Notes: generated by a model from the letters alone, not told the origin. Shown: positions 36,403 to 46,680, numbered from the stretch's first letter. The stretch is 64,000 nucleotides of DNA from an uncultured Gammaproteobacteria bacterium (GCA_947258875.1 CAMYKB010000002.1:1-64000); one strand, 5' to 3'. Translations and numbers: made by a program.

Positions 36403-37632
36403 TTATGATACTTCAGGTGTCACCCTGGTCTCGAGTTTGCCGATGCGTGCAGTCAACAATGCGGCGGCGATAACGAATGCGCTGGAGATCCACAGACATC
36501 CACCGAGACCTATGGTTTGGTAAGCCCATCCAGATAATACAGTTCCGACTAAACGGCCGGCGGCATTGGACATATAGTAAAAGCCGACATTCAGCGCAAT
36601 CTTGTCACGATCCGAATAGGCAAGAATCAAAAAGGAATGTAAAGAGGAATTGAGAGCAAAGACAACCCCGAAGATCCCCAGTCCTATGATCACTATTATG
36701 GCTGGCGAGAATGCACTACCAAGACCTAGGGCTATTGCTGCCGGAATCATGGCAAGGATGCTGGTCCAGACCAATACATCCCTGCTGGTCGGTGCGTGTT
36801 TCTTATTCTTACCCAGTAAACGTGGTGCCAGTGCCTGGATCACGCCATAACCAATCACCCACAGCGCCAGCGCGGTGCCGACCGCGATATGCTGCCAACC
36901 CAGCACAGACGAGAGAAACACCGGCAGCGCCACCACAAACCAGACATCGCGCGAACCAAACAGAAAAAACCGCGCCGCCGACAGCCGGTTGATGGCGGGC
37001 GTGGTGGACAGGATATGGCTGAATTTGGGTTTTGCTGCGGATTTGCCCATACGGCGAGGCAATAGCAGGGCGGTGATAACCAAAGAAATTAACAAACCAC
37101 CAGCCAGTATCAGTAATGCTGCCCGAAAGCCGAAAACGCTTAACAACAATCCGCCTAAAAAGAAACCGATACCTTTCAACGCATTCTTCGAGCCGGTGAG
37201 CACCGCCACCCAGCGAAATAACCGATTGTCATGGTCTTGTGTCGTCGGCAGTAATTTCACCGACGCCTTGGCACTCATCTTGTTGAGATCCTTGGCGATC
37301 CCGGACAACGCTTGTGCTGCCATCACATACGGCACCGACAACCAGGCCGGGTCCACCGCCAGCATCGACAATGCAACGATCTGCAACGCTGTGCCCACCA
37401 GCATGGTGACAGTGAGACCAAGCCGCGCGCCAATCCAGCCACCCACCAGGTTCGTGACCACACCAAAGAATTCGTAAAACAGGAACAGCATGGCAATGCT
37501 GAATGGCGGATAACCGAGTTGATGGAAATACAGTACCACCAGCATACGGATCGCGCCGTCGGTGAGGGTGAAGGCCCAGTAGTTGCCGGTGATGGTGAGG
37601 TAGTGGCGAAGGGGGTGTTGGTTATGGTTCAT
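36403..37632 (-). CDS. arsJ: MFS transporter resembling organoarsenical exporter ArsJ
   Basis: A 409-residue transporter with about twelve membrane helices. Blocks typical of ArsJ are present: TGNYWAFTLTDGAIRMLVVL at the N-terminus, LFLFYEFFGVVTNLVGGWIG, MAAQALSGIAKDLNKMSAKA and VAVLTGSKNALKGIGFFLGG. Known ArsJ exports 1-arseno-3-phosphoglycerate made by an adjacent glyceraldehyde-3-phosphate dehydrogenase. No such dehydrogenase gene lies beside this one, so either the housekeeping enzyme supplies the substrate or this transporter has a different one. It occupies the place where relA is expected. Confidence 0.78.
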   Translation of the reverse strand: MNHNQHPLRHYLTITGNYWAFTLTDGAIRMLVVLYFHQLGYPPFSIAMLFLFYEFFGVVTNLVGGWIGARLGLTVTMLVGTALQIVALSMLAVDPAWLSVPYVMAAQALSGIAKDLNKMSAKASVKLLPTTQDHDNRLFRWVAVLTGSKNALKGIGFFLGGLLLSVFGFRAALLILAGGLLISLVITALLLPRRMGKSAAKPKFSHILSTTPAINRLSAARFFLFGSRDVWFVVALPVFLSSVLGWQHIAVGTALALWVIGYGVIQALAPRLLGKNKKHAPTSRDVLVWTSILAMIPAAIALGLGSAFSPAIIVIIGLGIFGVVFALNSSLHSFLILAYSDRDKIALNVGFYYMSNAAGRLVGTVLSGWAYQTIGLGGCLWISSAFVIAAALLTARIGKLETRVTPEVS

Positions 37633-37903
37633 GGGGGTATTATCTAACAGTTTTGTTAAACAATGGCTAATGCTAAGAAAACGTCGTTCTCCCGCGCTTT
37701 AATGCGTCATTCCCGCGAAGGCGGGAATCTAGTCAATCAAGCGATTTTAAGTCAAGCTAATAGACACCTGTTAAGGCGAGTGTGACGGTATTTAATGTAT
37801 CGCTTTGCGAGATAATTATGCGGGTATTCGCACCCGCGGTACTTTCTTTTGTTCGACCAAAAGCAAACTGTAGGATGGGTGGAGTGTAGCGCAACCCATC
37901 AGA
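37633..37903. other. Intergenic region with REP-like palindromes
   Basis: No gene is visible in these 271 bases. The palindrome ATTCCCGCGAAGGCGGGAAT lies at 37709-37728, a dispersed repeat type common in proteobacteria. A GCGGGT/ACCCGC hairpin lies at 37820-37837, and the left flanking repeat of the adjacent transposase begins at 37871. Confidence 0.7.
37871..37901 (+). repeat. REP-type palindrome flanking the RAYT gene, left copy
   Basis: TAGGATGGGTGGAGTGTAGC then GCAACCCATCA. It is itself an imperfect hairpin (GATGGGT against ACCCATC) and is inverted relative to a similar sequence at 38472-38502. Confidence 0.85.
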
Positions 37904-38437
37904 TCATATCTCACCAAACTCGCCCGATGCCTCCGGTTGACCGCCTGCCCAATTCAATGGATAGATACCTTGTTTCACGTATTGATGGAAGCTTGAATGA
38001 GGCCAATCACATACACGGATCACATGCCCATGTTTTACAGGATTGTAATGAATATAATCGATATGCCTGTTGAAATCCGTTTCATCACGAAGCGTGTGTT
38101 CCCAGAAACGTCGCTGCCAGATGCCTCGTTCACCCTTTGAGATGCGGCTTTTGGAGCGGCGTTCTGTCTTGGGAATATGTCGGGAAAATCTGCCTTTGAT
38201 TTTCTTCCAGCGCGTCGAATAATCACGATCGTCGGTGGGTAAGGTCCAGATGCAATGCAGATGTTCAGGAAGAACGACTATTGCGTTTATCGTGAAAGGG
38301 TGTTCTGACTGGGTGAGCCGAAAGGCTTTACGTAGTATATCGGTCTTGTCTGTCAGCAGATTGCTGGATCGTTCAGCAAGTGTGACGGTGAAGAAAAAGC
38401 TGCCTCCGGCAACATAGTTCCTGCGATATTCGGTCAT
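37904..38437 (-). CDS. REP-associated tyrosine transposase (RAYT, TnpA_REP)
   Basis: A 177-residue Y1 transposase of the IS200-like HUH family. The metal-binding histidines are H59 and H61 in LPEHLHCIW and the tyrosine lies in YIHYNPVKHG (Y129 or Y132). Between them is the basic WKKIKGRFSR segment. RAYTs are usually single-copy domesticated transposases that cut at flanking REP palindromes, and both sides of this gene carry such palindromes in opposite orientation. The gene appears intact. Confidence 0.92.
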   Translation of the reverse strand: MTEYRRNYVAGGSFFFTVTLAERSSNLLTDKTDILRKAFRLTQSEHPFTINAIVVLPEHLHCIWTLPTDDRDYSTRWKKIKGRFSRHIPKTERRSKSRISKGERGIWQRRFWEHTLRDETDFNRHIDYIHYNPVKHGHVIRVCDWPHSSFHQYVKQGIYPLNWAGGQPEASGEFGEI

Positions 38438-38471
38438 GGATAAATATTAACATGGAACTTATTGGTTGATG

Positions 38472-38502
38472 TGATGGGTTACGCTGCGCTTCACCCATCC
38501 TA
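38472..38502 (-). repeat. REP-type palindrome flanking the RAYT gene, right copy
   Basis: TGATGGGTTACGCTGCGCTT then CACCCATCCTA. Read on the minus strand it matches the left copy at 37871-37901 with a few changes, so the pair brackets the transposase gene. Confidence 0.85.
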
Positions 38503-38516
38503 CGCGGGCTTCAAAA

Positions 38517-39656
<1,140 letters not shown>

Positions 39657-39821
39657 TTACCGCAAAGGCGCGAAGAGCGCAAAGTAAAAAAATTCTTTCT
39701 TAGCGTCCTCGGTAACTGCTGCTCGACAACTGCTCCTGCGTTGTCCTAATTACGGGCTTCCCGCCCTAATGCGTTATTCTATCTCCTCCATCCATGGAGT
39801 CGTCAGCGCCTTTGCTGTGAA
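39657..39821. repeat. Inverted-repeat-bounded element between dapE and the VOC gene
   Basis: TTACCGCAAAGGCGC (39657-39671) and its imperfect inverse GCGCCTTTGCTGTGAA (39806-39821) bracket about 165 bases without a gene. The same arm sequence forms the hairpin at 40575-40630, so both may derive from one element family. Confidence 0.55.
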
Positions 39822-39836
39822 TGATTTTTCAGTTGA

Positions 39837-40220
39837 TTATTTTTTGTTGGCGATTTCAATCAGGTTACCGTCGGGATCGCGCATATATACGGAGATAATG
39901 GAACTGGTAGCGCCGGTACGTTCAAGCGGGCCTTCCTCAATGGAGACCTTCATGTTGTTCAGGTGTTGGGTGACATCATCGAGGGGTTGATCCGTTACGA
40001 AGCACAGATCAGCTGAGCCGGGTAGTGGTTGTTTAGCGTGTGGGCTGAACTCGTTCCCATGCTGATGTAGATTGATCTTTTGTTGGCCGAAGCGGAGTGC
40101 CTTGCGGTTGTCACCGAAAGAGATGATTTCCATGCCCAGTACCTGACTATAGAAACGACAGCTGACATCGATATCAGCAACAGTAAGCACCAAATGATCG
40201 AGTTGTGAAAGTTTGATCAT
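39837..40220 (-). CDS. VOC superfamily (glyoxalase-like) protein
   Basis: A 127-residue protein with two beta-alpha-beta-beta-beta modules. The start LDHLVLTVADIDVSCRFYSQVLGMEI, shortened here as LDHLVLTVADI, carries the first metal-type histidine and the end RDPDGNLIEIA the glutamate. Members bind a metal and act as dioxygenases, isomerases or resistance proteins; the substrate is not readable. It overlaps the yffB stop by four bases, so the two are co-translated. Confidence 0.88.
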   Translation of the reverse strand: MIKLSQLDHLVLTVADIDVSCRFYSQVLGMEIISFGDNRKALRFGQQKINLHQHGNEFSPHAKQPLPGSADLCFVTDQPLDDVTQHLNNMKVSIEEGPLERTGATSSIISVYMRDPDGNLIEIANKK

Positions 40221-40564
40221 GTGCCGAACAGTTCGGCGTAGTCTTTTTCGCTAAAACCCACTTTGCGTTGTTTACCCAGATCCAGTACCGGGCGTTTGAT
40301 CATAGTAGGTTGTCCCAGCATGAGTGCTATGGCGTTTTTCTCATTAATACTGTCTTTGGTTTTATCGGGCAGCTTGCGCCAGGTGGTACCGCGTTTGTTG
40401 AGCAAGGTTCCCCAACCGAGTTCTTTTACCCAAGCTTTGAGTTGTTTTTCGCTTAAACCATCAGTACGGAAGTCATGAAATTGATAATCAATGCCGTTTG
40501 TCTCCAGCCACTTGCGGGCCTTCTTTATCGTATCGCAGTTTTTGATGCCGTAAAGTGTAGTCAT
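40217..40564 (-). CDS. yffB: ArsC/Spx-like reductase family protein YffB
   Basis: A 115-residue thioredoxin-fold protein. The N-terminal YGIKNCDTIKKARKWL has the single active-site-type cysteine (C10), then DFRTDGLSEKQL and the ArsC-type proline loop IKRPVLDLG. This is the YffB branch, next to dapE in many gammaproteobacteria; it is not a proven arsenate reductase and may be a glutathione-dependent thiol reductase. It is co-translated with the VOC gene. Confidence 0.9.
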   Translation of the reverse strand: MTTLYGIKNCDTIKKARKWLETNGIDYQFHDFRTDGLSEKQLKAWVKELGWGTLLNKRGTTWRKLPDKTKDSINEKNAIALMLGQPTMIKRPVLDLGKQRKVGFSEKDYAELFGT

Positions 40565-40574
40565 GATCTAGTTC

Positions 40575-40630
40575 TTACCGCAAAGGCGCAAACAAGAATT
40601 TTTCGGTTTTACTGTGCGCCTTTGCGGTAA
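40575..40630. repeat. 16-bp perfect inverted repeat between dapD and yffB
   Basis: TTACCGCAAAGGCGCA (40575-40590) and TGCGCCTTTGCGGTAA (40615-40630) form a perfect stem with a 24-base loop. It may act as a processing or termination hairpin in the dapD-yffB transcript, or be a remnant of a mobile repeat (see 39657-39821). Confidence 0.85.
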
Positions 40631-40636
40631 ATCAAG

Positions 40637-41461
40637 TTAGTCGATATTGCGTAGCAGTTCATTGATGCCGACTTTGCTTAGTGTTTTCTGATCGACTTTC
40701 TTAACGATTACGGCACAGTAGAGACTGTATTTTCCGTCTTTTGAAGGTAGGTTGCCCGAGACAACAACGGAACCGGCTGGTATACGTCCATAGCTGACCT
40801 CTCCGGTTTCGCGGTCATAGATTTTGGTGCTCATGCCGATGTACACACCCATTGATATGACGCTGCCTTCTTCGACAATGACGCCTTCAACGACTTCGGA
40901 GCGTGCGCCGATGAAGCAGTTATCCTCGATGATGGTGGGTGCGGCCTGCAGGGGCTCCAGCACGCCACCGATGCCCACGCCGCCAGACAGGTGTACGTTC
41001 TTGCCAATCTGCGCACAGGAGCCGACGGTGGCCCAGGTGTCGACCATAGTGCCGGAATCAACATAGGCACCGATGTTGACGAAGGAAGGCATTAGTACGG
41101 TATTGGGTGCAATGAAGGCGCCCCTGCGTACCGTGGCGGGGGGCACCACACGCACGCCACCATCCTGAAAATCCTGTGCGCTGATTTCGGCGTATTTCGA
41201 CGGCACCTTGTCGTAATAGTTGGTGAAACCGCCGCGTACGTAACGGTTGTCTTCAATACGGAATGATAACAACACGGCTTTTTTCAGCCATTCATTAACA
41301 ACCCAGTCACCACTTTGCTTTTCGGCGACACGTTGTTTGCCACTGTCCAGTTGACTGATGGCTTCTTGCACGGCTTCCTTGACCGCGGTGGTGACATTAC
41401 GCGGGGTAATTTCGCTGCGGCGTTCAAAGGCTTCTTCAATAATGTTTTTTATGGCGCTCAT
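40637..41461 (-). CDS. dapD: Tetrahydrodipicolinate N-succinyltransferase
   Basis: A 274-residue left-handed beta-helix enzyme that succinylates tetrahydrodipicolinate using succinyl-CoA. An N-terminal helical domain (about 1-100) precedes the hexapeptide repeats ([20 protein letters not shown], then [17 protein letters not shown]), and the C-terminal [18 protein letters not shown] block is typical. It belongs to the dapC-dapD-dapE group on this strand. Confidence 0.97.
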   Translation of the reverse strand: MSAIKNIIEEAFERRSEITPRNVTTAVKEAVQEAISQLDSGKQRVAEKQSGDWVVNEWLKKAVLLSFRIEDNRYVRGGFTNYYDKVPSKYAEISAQDFQDGGVRVVPPATVRRGAFIAPNTVLMPSFVNIGAYVDSGTMVDTWATVGSCAQIGKNVHLSGGVGIGGVLEPLQAAPTIIEDNCFIGARSEVVEGVIVEEGSVISMGVYIGMSTKIYDRETGEVSYGRIPAGSVVVSGNLPSKDGKYSLYCAVIVKKVDQKTLSKVGINELLRNID

Positions 41462-41481
41462 TTTAATGTTTACCCCTTACT

Positions 41482-42696
41482 CTATATTGATTCTATGTAG
41501 TTTCGAATTCGATGTGCCGCTTCGATACATTCATCCAGTGGTGCGACCAGCGCCAGCCGTGCATGGCCGTGCCCAGGGTTATCCTGACCTGAATCACTTC
41601 CACTATCGCTACTACGTGATAAATAGCTACCGGGCAGCACGGTGACATGCTCCTGAACGAACAACCCTTTGGCAAAGTCTGCATCATCAATCGGTAACTT
41701 TGGCCAGAGATAAAATCCGCCTTGCGGGCACTCGACTTCCAGTATAGGCGAGATTATATCCAGTACGGCAGCGAATTTTTCACGATAAAGCCGCCGATTC
41801 TCGATGACATGGCCTTCGTCTTGCCAGGCGGCGGTGCTCGCAGCCTGTGTCGGGGGCGGCATGGCGCAGCCGTGATAAGTGCGGTAGCGAAAAAATTGTT
41901 TGAGGATATCCGCATCACCGGCCACGAAACCGGAACGCAGTCCTGGTGCATTGGAGCGTTTGGACAAGCTATGGAAAACCACGCAACGCTTATAGTCAGT
42001 ATTGCCCAGGTTGGCGGCAGCGCCGAGCAGGCCGGGTGGCGGCTGGGCTTCGTCCAGATAGATTTCTGAGTAGCATTCATCCGAGGCGATAATAAAATCA
42101 TGGCGCTCGGCCAATTCGATCAGCTTTTGCAGTTGTGGTTCGCTTATGACTGCCCCGGTCGGATTGCCCGGACTGCAGATAGTCAAAAGTTGACATTGCT
42201 GCCAGATCTTGTCGGAAATTGATGCAAAATCAGGTACAAAACCACTGTCTTTCTGACAATTGAGATAGACGGGTCTGGCGCCTGCCAGCAGGGCGGCGCC
42301 CTCGTAGATTTGGTAAAATGGGTTTGGCATCAATGCCAGTGGGTCGTTGTTGCGGTCGATCACGCATTGTGCGAAGGCAAACAGGGCTTCGCGGGTGCCG
42401 TTCACTGGCAAAATATTAAGTGCGGGGTCGATGCTGTCTGCTGGAAGACCAAAGCGTTGGCTCAACCAGGCGGCGATGCTTTCGCGCAAGCTGTCCCTGC
42501 CACGCGTGGCCGGATAGTGGCTCAATTCATGCAGGTGTACGAGCAGCGCCTCATGGATGAACGCCGGCGTGCCGTGCTTGGGCTCACCGATAGAGAGTGC
42601 AATATGCGCCTTCTCCGCAGGCGCCTCGATGCCACGGAAGAGTTGCGCCAGCCTTTCAAAGGGGTAGGGCTGTAATAAAGTTAGATCAGGATTCAT
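41482..42696 (-). CDS. dapC: Succinyldiaminopimelate transaminase
   Basis: A 404-residue fold-type I aminotransferase. Visible features are the N-terminal LTLLQPYPFERLAQLF, SIGEPKHGTPAFI, the PLP-phosphate region and the Schiff-base lysine in FHSLSKRSNAPGLRSGF. The sequence matches the DapC subfamily of Pseudomonas rather than general aspartate transaminases. It lies just upstream of dapD (20 bases) and downstream of glnD on this strand, as in Pseudomonas. Confidence 0.93.
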   Translation of the reverse strand: MNPDLTLLQPYPFERLAQLFRGIEAPAEKAHIALSIGEPKHGTPAFIHEALLVHLHELSHYPATRGRDSLRESIAAWLSQRFGLPADSIDPALNILPVNGTREALFAFAQCVIDRNNDPLALMPNPFYQIYEGAALLAGARPVYLNCQKDSGFVPDFASISDKIWQQCQLLTICSPGNPTGAVISEPQLQKLIELAERHDFIIASDECYSEIYLDEAQPPPGLLGAAANLGNTDYKRCVVFHSLSKRSNAPGLRSGFVAGDADILKQFFRYRTYHGCAMPPPTQAASTAAWQDEGHVIENRRLYREKFAAVLDIISPILEVECPQGGFYLWPKLPIDDADFAKGLFVQEHVTVLPGSYLSRSSDSGSDSGQDNPGHGHARLALVAPLDECIEAAHRIRNYIESI

Positions 42697-42790
42697 GACC
42701 AGTGTTCTAAATAATCAGCCGCATAGTATACGCGACGCGTATTCAGCTGACAGTATAAGACTACAATGACCTGCTACTTAAAATAATCCT

Positions 42791-43171
42791 ATGAATATCA
42801 CCGGAATTCACCATGTCAGTATTATTGTTGCGGATACCGCGCTGTCGTTGCGGTTTTATTGTCACGTATTGGGCCTGCAACAGGACCATTCGCGGCCTGA
42901 TCTCGGCTTTCCCGGGGCATGGTTGACCACTGGCAAGCAGCAGATTCATTTGTTGGAATTGACCAACCCCGACCCCGTAACAGGCAGGCCTGAACATGGT
43001 GGTCGTGATCGGCATATTGCGCTGAGCGTAACTGACCTGAATGCCTGCGAAGCATCTTTGCTGAATGCAGCGATCCCCTATCGCCGCAGCAAGTCGGGCA
43101 GGTGCGCCTTGTTTTGCCGTGACCCGGATGGCAACGCAGTGGAATTGGTCGAGGATGTCAGAGAAGTGTAA
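42791..43171 (+). CDS. VOC superfamily (glyoxalase/bleomycin-resistance-like) protein
   Basis: A 126-residue glyoxalase-fold protein: ITGIHHVSIIVADTALSLRF and FYCHVLGL begin the first module, HIALSVTDL the second, and FCRDPDGNAVELVE ends it. Candidate metal ligands are H7, H74-type HIA and the glutamate near the end. It is on the plus strand, inserted between the minus-strand genes dapC and glnD, and convergent with glnD. Its substrate is unknown. Confidence 0.87.
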   Translation: MNITGIHHVSIIVADTALSLRFYCHVLGLQQDHSRPDLGFPGAWLTTGKQQIHLLELTNPDPVTGRPEHGGRDRHIALSVTDLNACEASLLNAAIPYRRSKSGRCALFCRDPDGNAVELVEDVREV

Positions 43172-43178
43172 ACAGGCC

Positions 43179-45875
43179 CTAGATCTGGTAACTGTCAGCT
43201 ATGCTTGTATCGCTTAATTCGCCAAGCGCCTGCAACAGACTCCCCTTAATGCGTTCTAGCTCATTTTCATCAGTGATAGGCTGGTGGAACAAATCAGTAA
43301 TACTAAACACATCTTCGGCCTGGGCACCAATGGTAGCGATACGTGCGCTGTGTACCAATGCGCCGGTTTCAAGCAGCGCCTTGGTGACATTAGACAGCAA
43401 CCCGGGATGATCGGCGGTAATTAGCTTGAGTAATGTGTGTCTGGATTGGCTGTTGTTGTCGAAATCTATTCTGGTAGGGATATCAAAATGACGCAGCTTG
43501 CTAGATACATGCCGTTGTACTTCTATAGGTGGTTCATAGGGATGCTGCAATACGTGTTGCAGTGTATCGGTTATCTCGTCGATTCTGAAGCCGTCGGTTA
43601 TGGGTTTGCCGGCATCATTCAATACCAGAAAAGTATCCAGGGTCAGTCCTGTCGATGTGGTAGTGATGCGCGCATCGAGAATATTTAATCCCATCTGTGA
43701 TAATGCGGACGTGATGTGTGCAAATAAATGATGATGAGCATGTGCGCAGATGAAGATCTCGGTACTGCCGCGCGCAGTATGTTGACGGATCTGTACTACC
43801 GGTTTGTGTGCTGGATTGAACTGCAGGATAGTTTCCGTATGCCAGGTTATTTCGTCATCGGAATGCCTCAGGAAATAGTCTTCATCGAAGCCTTGCCAGA
43901 GACGCTGACAACGCTGTAGGTCAAGGCCCTTGGTGTCTAGTATTTCAAGCGCGGATTGCTGGACTTCATTGACGAGTTCCTCCCGCGCCACTGGCTGATC
44001 TAGCCCGCGTTCCAGGGTGCGTTTGGTGCTCGTGTAGAGCTCGCGCAACAACGAGTCTTTCCAGTTATTCCAGAGGGTAGGGTTGGTGCCGCGTATATCG
44101 GCGACCGTCAGCAGGTAGAGGTAATCGAGGCGCTGGATCGAACCAGCCTTTTCGGCAAACGCTTTTATTTCTTCCGGATCGCTGATGTCTTTGCGTTGAG
44201 AGGTCAATGACATCAGCAGATGGTTTTTCACAATCCATGCCACCAGTCGAGCATCGTAGCTGCTCAAGCCGTGCTCAAGGCAGAATGTTTCGGCTTCTTT
44301 TTCCCCGATTTCGGAATGATCGCCGCCGCGACCTTTACCAATGTCGTGGAATAGTGCCGCAAGATAAAGTAATTCGGGCTTTGCAATCTGACTGAATAGT
44401 TGGTAACACAACGGCAGTTCATCGGCATGTTCAGGAAGCGCCATACGTCTGACGTTGCGTAAAACAAAAAGTGTGTGTTCATCAACAGTATAGGCGTGAA
44501 ATAAGTCGTATTGCATACGCCCAACTATCCTGGCAAAACTTGGCCAGTAGGCGGCGAGAATACCATAACGATTCATGCGCCGAAATTCATGAGTAATACC
44601 ATGCGGTTGCCGCAGAATCTCCATAAACAGGCTGCGGTTAACGATGTTGCTGCGAAATTCATCATCAATCAAGTGACGGTATTCCCGTATCAGGCGAATA
44701 GTTGATGCGCGGATGCCTTTGACGGTGGATGTATGTTGCTGCACCAGTAGAAAGGCTTCCAATAGGGCGGAGGGGTAATGTTCGAAGACCTTGTCATTGG
44801 TGACCTCGAGATAGCCGTTATTGATCTGGAAGCGGCGATTAATGGCAATGGGTTCGCTACGGTTATCACCCTGTAGGATGGCCTCGTCATATAACTGCAA
44901 CAACATTTCATTGAGCCGCTCCAGTTCCATGACGGCTCGATAATACGCTTGCATGAACTGTTCGACTGCGAGGTTGTGCTCCTGGTCGGTATAGCCGAAT
45001 TGCCGGGCAAGCTCGCGCTGGTGATCGAACAACAGGCGATCTTCGCTGCGTCCTGTAAGCACATGCAATGCAAAGCGAATTCGCCACAAACATCTCTGGC
45101 CTTCTTTCAGCGCCTGGTATTCCTCTTCGGTGAGGAAATTATGTTCCACTAATTGATGTAGATGGCTGGCGCCAAAGTGGCGTTTTGCAACCCAGTCCAC
45201 CATCTGGATGTCGCGCAGGCCGCCTGCGCTTTCTTTTATATTGGGTTCCAGTTTATATGCGGTATCACCGTATTTGTGATGCCGTTGTATTTGTTCTTGC
45301 AGCTTGGCACTAAAGAAATCACGGCTGGGCCAGATATGTTCAGGTCCCGTGCGTTCCATCATGGCATCGAACAAGGGTTGCGAGCCGATAAGCAAGCGCG
45401 CTTCCATCAGGTTGGTGGCGACTGTGACGTCCAGCTTGGCTTGTTCGACACTGTCATCCAGGGTGCGAACGCTATGCCCAACTTGCAGGCCGATATCCCA
45501 TAAAAAGGTAATAAATGCAGATAGGTTTTCATTACTGGCAACATCAGTCGTTGTAACCAGTAGCATCAGGTCGATATCGGAGCGTGGATGAAGTTCGCCA
45601 CGGCCATAACCGCCGACGGCTATAAGTGCGATATCCTTTTCTTGATCGAGCGTGTGTGCATGCCAGGCCGTGATGAGTACGCGATCGATAATGACTGCGC
45701 GGCTATTGACCAGTGTTGGCGTGTCTTCGCCTGCAAGAAAGGCCTGCTTGAGTGATTCATCAAGTTGCTTTATTGCCTCGCGATAGCTATGGATATCCGG
45801 TGCCGCGTTGACGTCCAGCAAGGACCAGTCTGTGGCCGCGTCAGCGATCGACTGTATAGCCTCTGTGATACGCAT
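43179..45875 (-). CDS. glnD: [Protein-PII] uridylyltransferase / uridylyl-removing enzyme
   Basis: An 898-residue bifunctional nitrogen sensor. The nucleotidyltransferase domain has GGYGRGELHPRSDIDLML (about residue 88), the middle HD phosphohydrolase has ALFHDIGKGRGGDHSEIG, and two ACT domains at about 715-790 and 825-895 bind glutamine. It uridylylates PII when glutamine is low and removes UMP when glutamine is high. It is 37 bases downstream of map, forming the conserved map-glnD pair. Confidence 0.97.
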   Translation of the reverse strand: MRITEAIQSIADAATDWSLLDVNAAPDIHSYREAIKQLDESLKQAFLAGEDTPTLVNSRAVIIDRVLITAWHAHTLDQEKDIALIAVGGYGRGELHPRSDIDLMLLVTTTDVASNENLSAFITFLWDIGLQVGHSVRTLDDSVEQAKLDVTVATNLMEARLLIGSQPLFDAMMERTGPEHIWPSRDFFSAKLQEQIQRHHKYGDTAYKLEPNIKESAGGLRDIQMVDWVAKRHFGASHLHQLVEHNFLTEEEYQALKEGQRCLWRIRFALHVLTGRSEDRLLFDHQRELARQFGYTDQEHNLAVEQFMQAYYRAVMELERLNEMLLQLYDEAILQGDNRSEPIAINRRFQINNGYLEVTNDKVFEHYPSALLEAFLLVQQHTSTVKGIRASTIRLIREYRHLIDDEFRSNIVNRSLFMEILRQPHGITHEFRRMNRYGILAAYWPSFARIVGRMQYDLFHAYTVDEHTLFVLRNVRRMALPEHADELPLCYQLFSQIAKPELLYLAALFHDIGKGRGGDHSEIGEKEAETFCLEHGLSSYDARLVAWIVKNHLLMSLTSQRKDISDPEEIKAFAEKAGSIQRLDYLYLLTVADIRGTNPTLWNNWKDSLLRELYTSTKRTLERGLDQPVAREELVNEVQQSALEILDTKGLDLQRCQRLWQGFDEDYFLRHSDDEITWHTETILQFNPAHKPVVQIRQHTARGSTEIFICAHAHHHLFAHITSALSQMGLNILDARITTTSTGLTLDTFLVLNDAGKPITDGFRIDEITDTLQHVLQHPYEPPIEVQRHVSSKLRHFDIPTRIDFDNNSQSRHTLLKLITADHPGLLSNVTKALLETGALVHSARIATIGAQAEDVFSITDLFHQPITDENELERIKGSLLQALGELSDTSIADSYQI

Positions 45876-45912
45876 TTATTGGAACATCTCTTACAGTGAG
45901 GAATTGGCGGGT

Positions 45913-46680
45913 CTAGAATGTTTCTTCGGGACGACGGGTGAGGACCTCATGGCCAGTATCCGTCACCAGGATTGTATGCTCCCATTGCGCTGACAGGCTG
46001 TGATCCTTGGTTACCACGGTCCAGCCATCCGACAACAGTTTTACATTGCGTTTACCCGCATTCACCATGGGTTCGATGGTGAAGGTCATGCCGGTAACCA
46101 ACTCCATACCGCTCCCAGAGTCGCCATAGTGTAGTACCTGTGGGTCTTCATGAAAGCCACGGCCGATGCCGTGGCCGCAATATTCACGGACCACTGAACA
46201 ATTGTGTTTTTCCACGTAGCTCTGAATGGTGTGGCCAATATCTCCCAGGTGCGCGCCGGGTTTGACTCGTTTGATACCCTGTAGCATGGCTTCGTGAGCG
46301 ACATTGGCGACGCGTTTCGCGAGGACTGAGGGCTTGCCGACAAAGAACATCTTGCTGGTATCGCCATGGTAGCCGTCCTTGATAATGGTGATATCGAAGT
46401 TGACGATATCGCCGTTCTTGAGTTTCTTGTTGCCCGGTATGCCGTGGCAGACCTGGTGATTCACTGAAGTACAGACGGATTTGGGAAAACCCTTGTAGTT
46501 GAGTGGTGCCGGGATTGCTTGTTGCACATTAACAATATAGTCATGGCAGATGGTGTTGAGTTCATTGGTGGTGATGCCCGGTTTGACGAATTCCTCGATC
46601 ATGACCAGAACATCGGCAGCCAATTTGCCAGCGATACGCATTTTTTCGATTTCTTCAGGGGTCTTAATGGTCACGCTCAT
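45913..46680 (-). CDS. map: Methionine aminopeptidase, type I
   Basis: A 255-residue metalloprotease that removes initiator methionine. Metal ligands lie in VNFDITIIKDGYHGDTSK, CGHGIGRGFHEDP, FTIEPMV and the C-terminal QWEHTILVT block. There is no N-terminal extension. It is divergent from rpsB, sharing the intergenic promoter region, the arrangement known from E. coli. Confidence 0.97.
   Translation of the reverse strand: MSVTIKTPEEIEKMRIAGKLAADVLVMIEEFVKPGITTNELNTICHDYIVNVQQAIPAPLNYKGFPKSVCTSVNHQVCHGIPGNKKLKNGDIVNFDITIIKDGYHGDTSKMFFVGKPSVLAKRVANVAHEAMLQGIKRVKPGAHLGDIGHTIQSYVEKHNCSVVREYCGHGIGRGFHEDPQVLHYGDSGSGMELVTGMTFTIEPMVNAGKRNVKLLSDGWTVVTKDHSLSAQWEHTILVTDTGHEVLTRRPEETF

Noticed and set aside
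37820-37851. GCGGGT/ACCCGC hairpin followed by a weak T-rich run
   Set aside because: No gene ends before it on the plus strand and the stem is only six pairs, so a terminator call is not justified.
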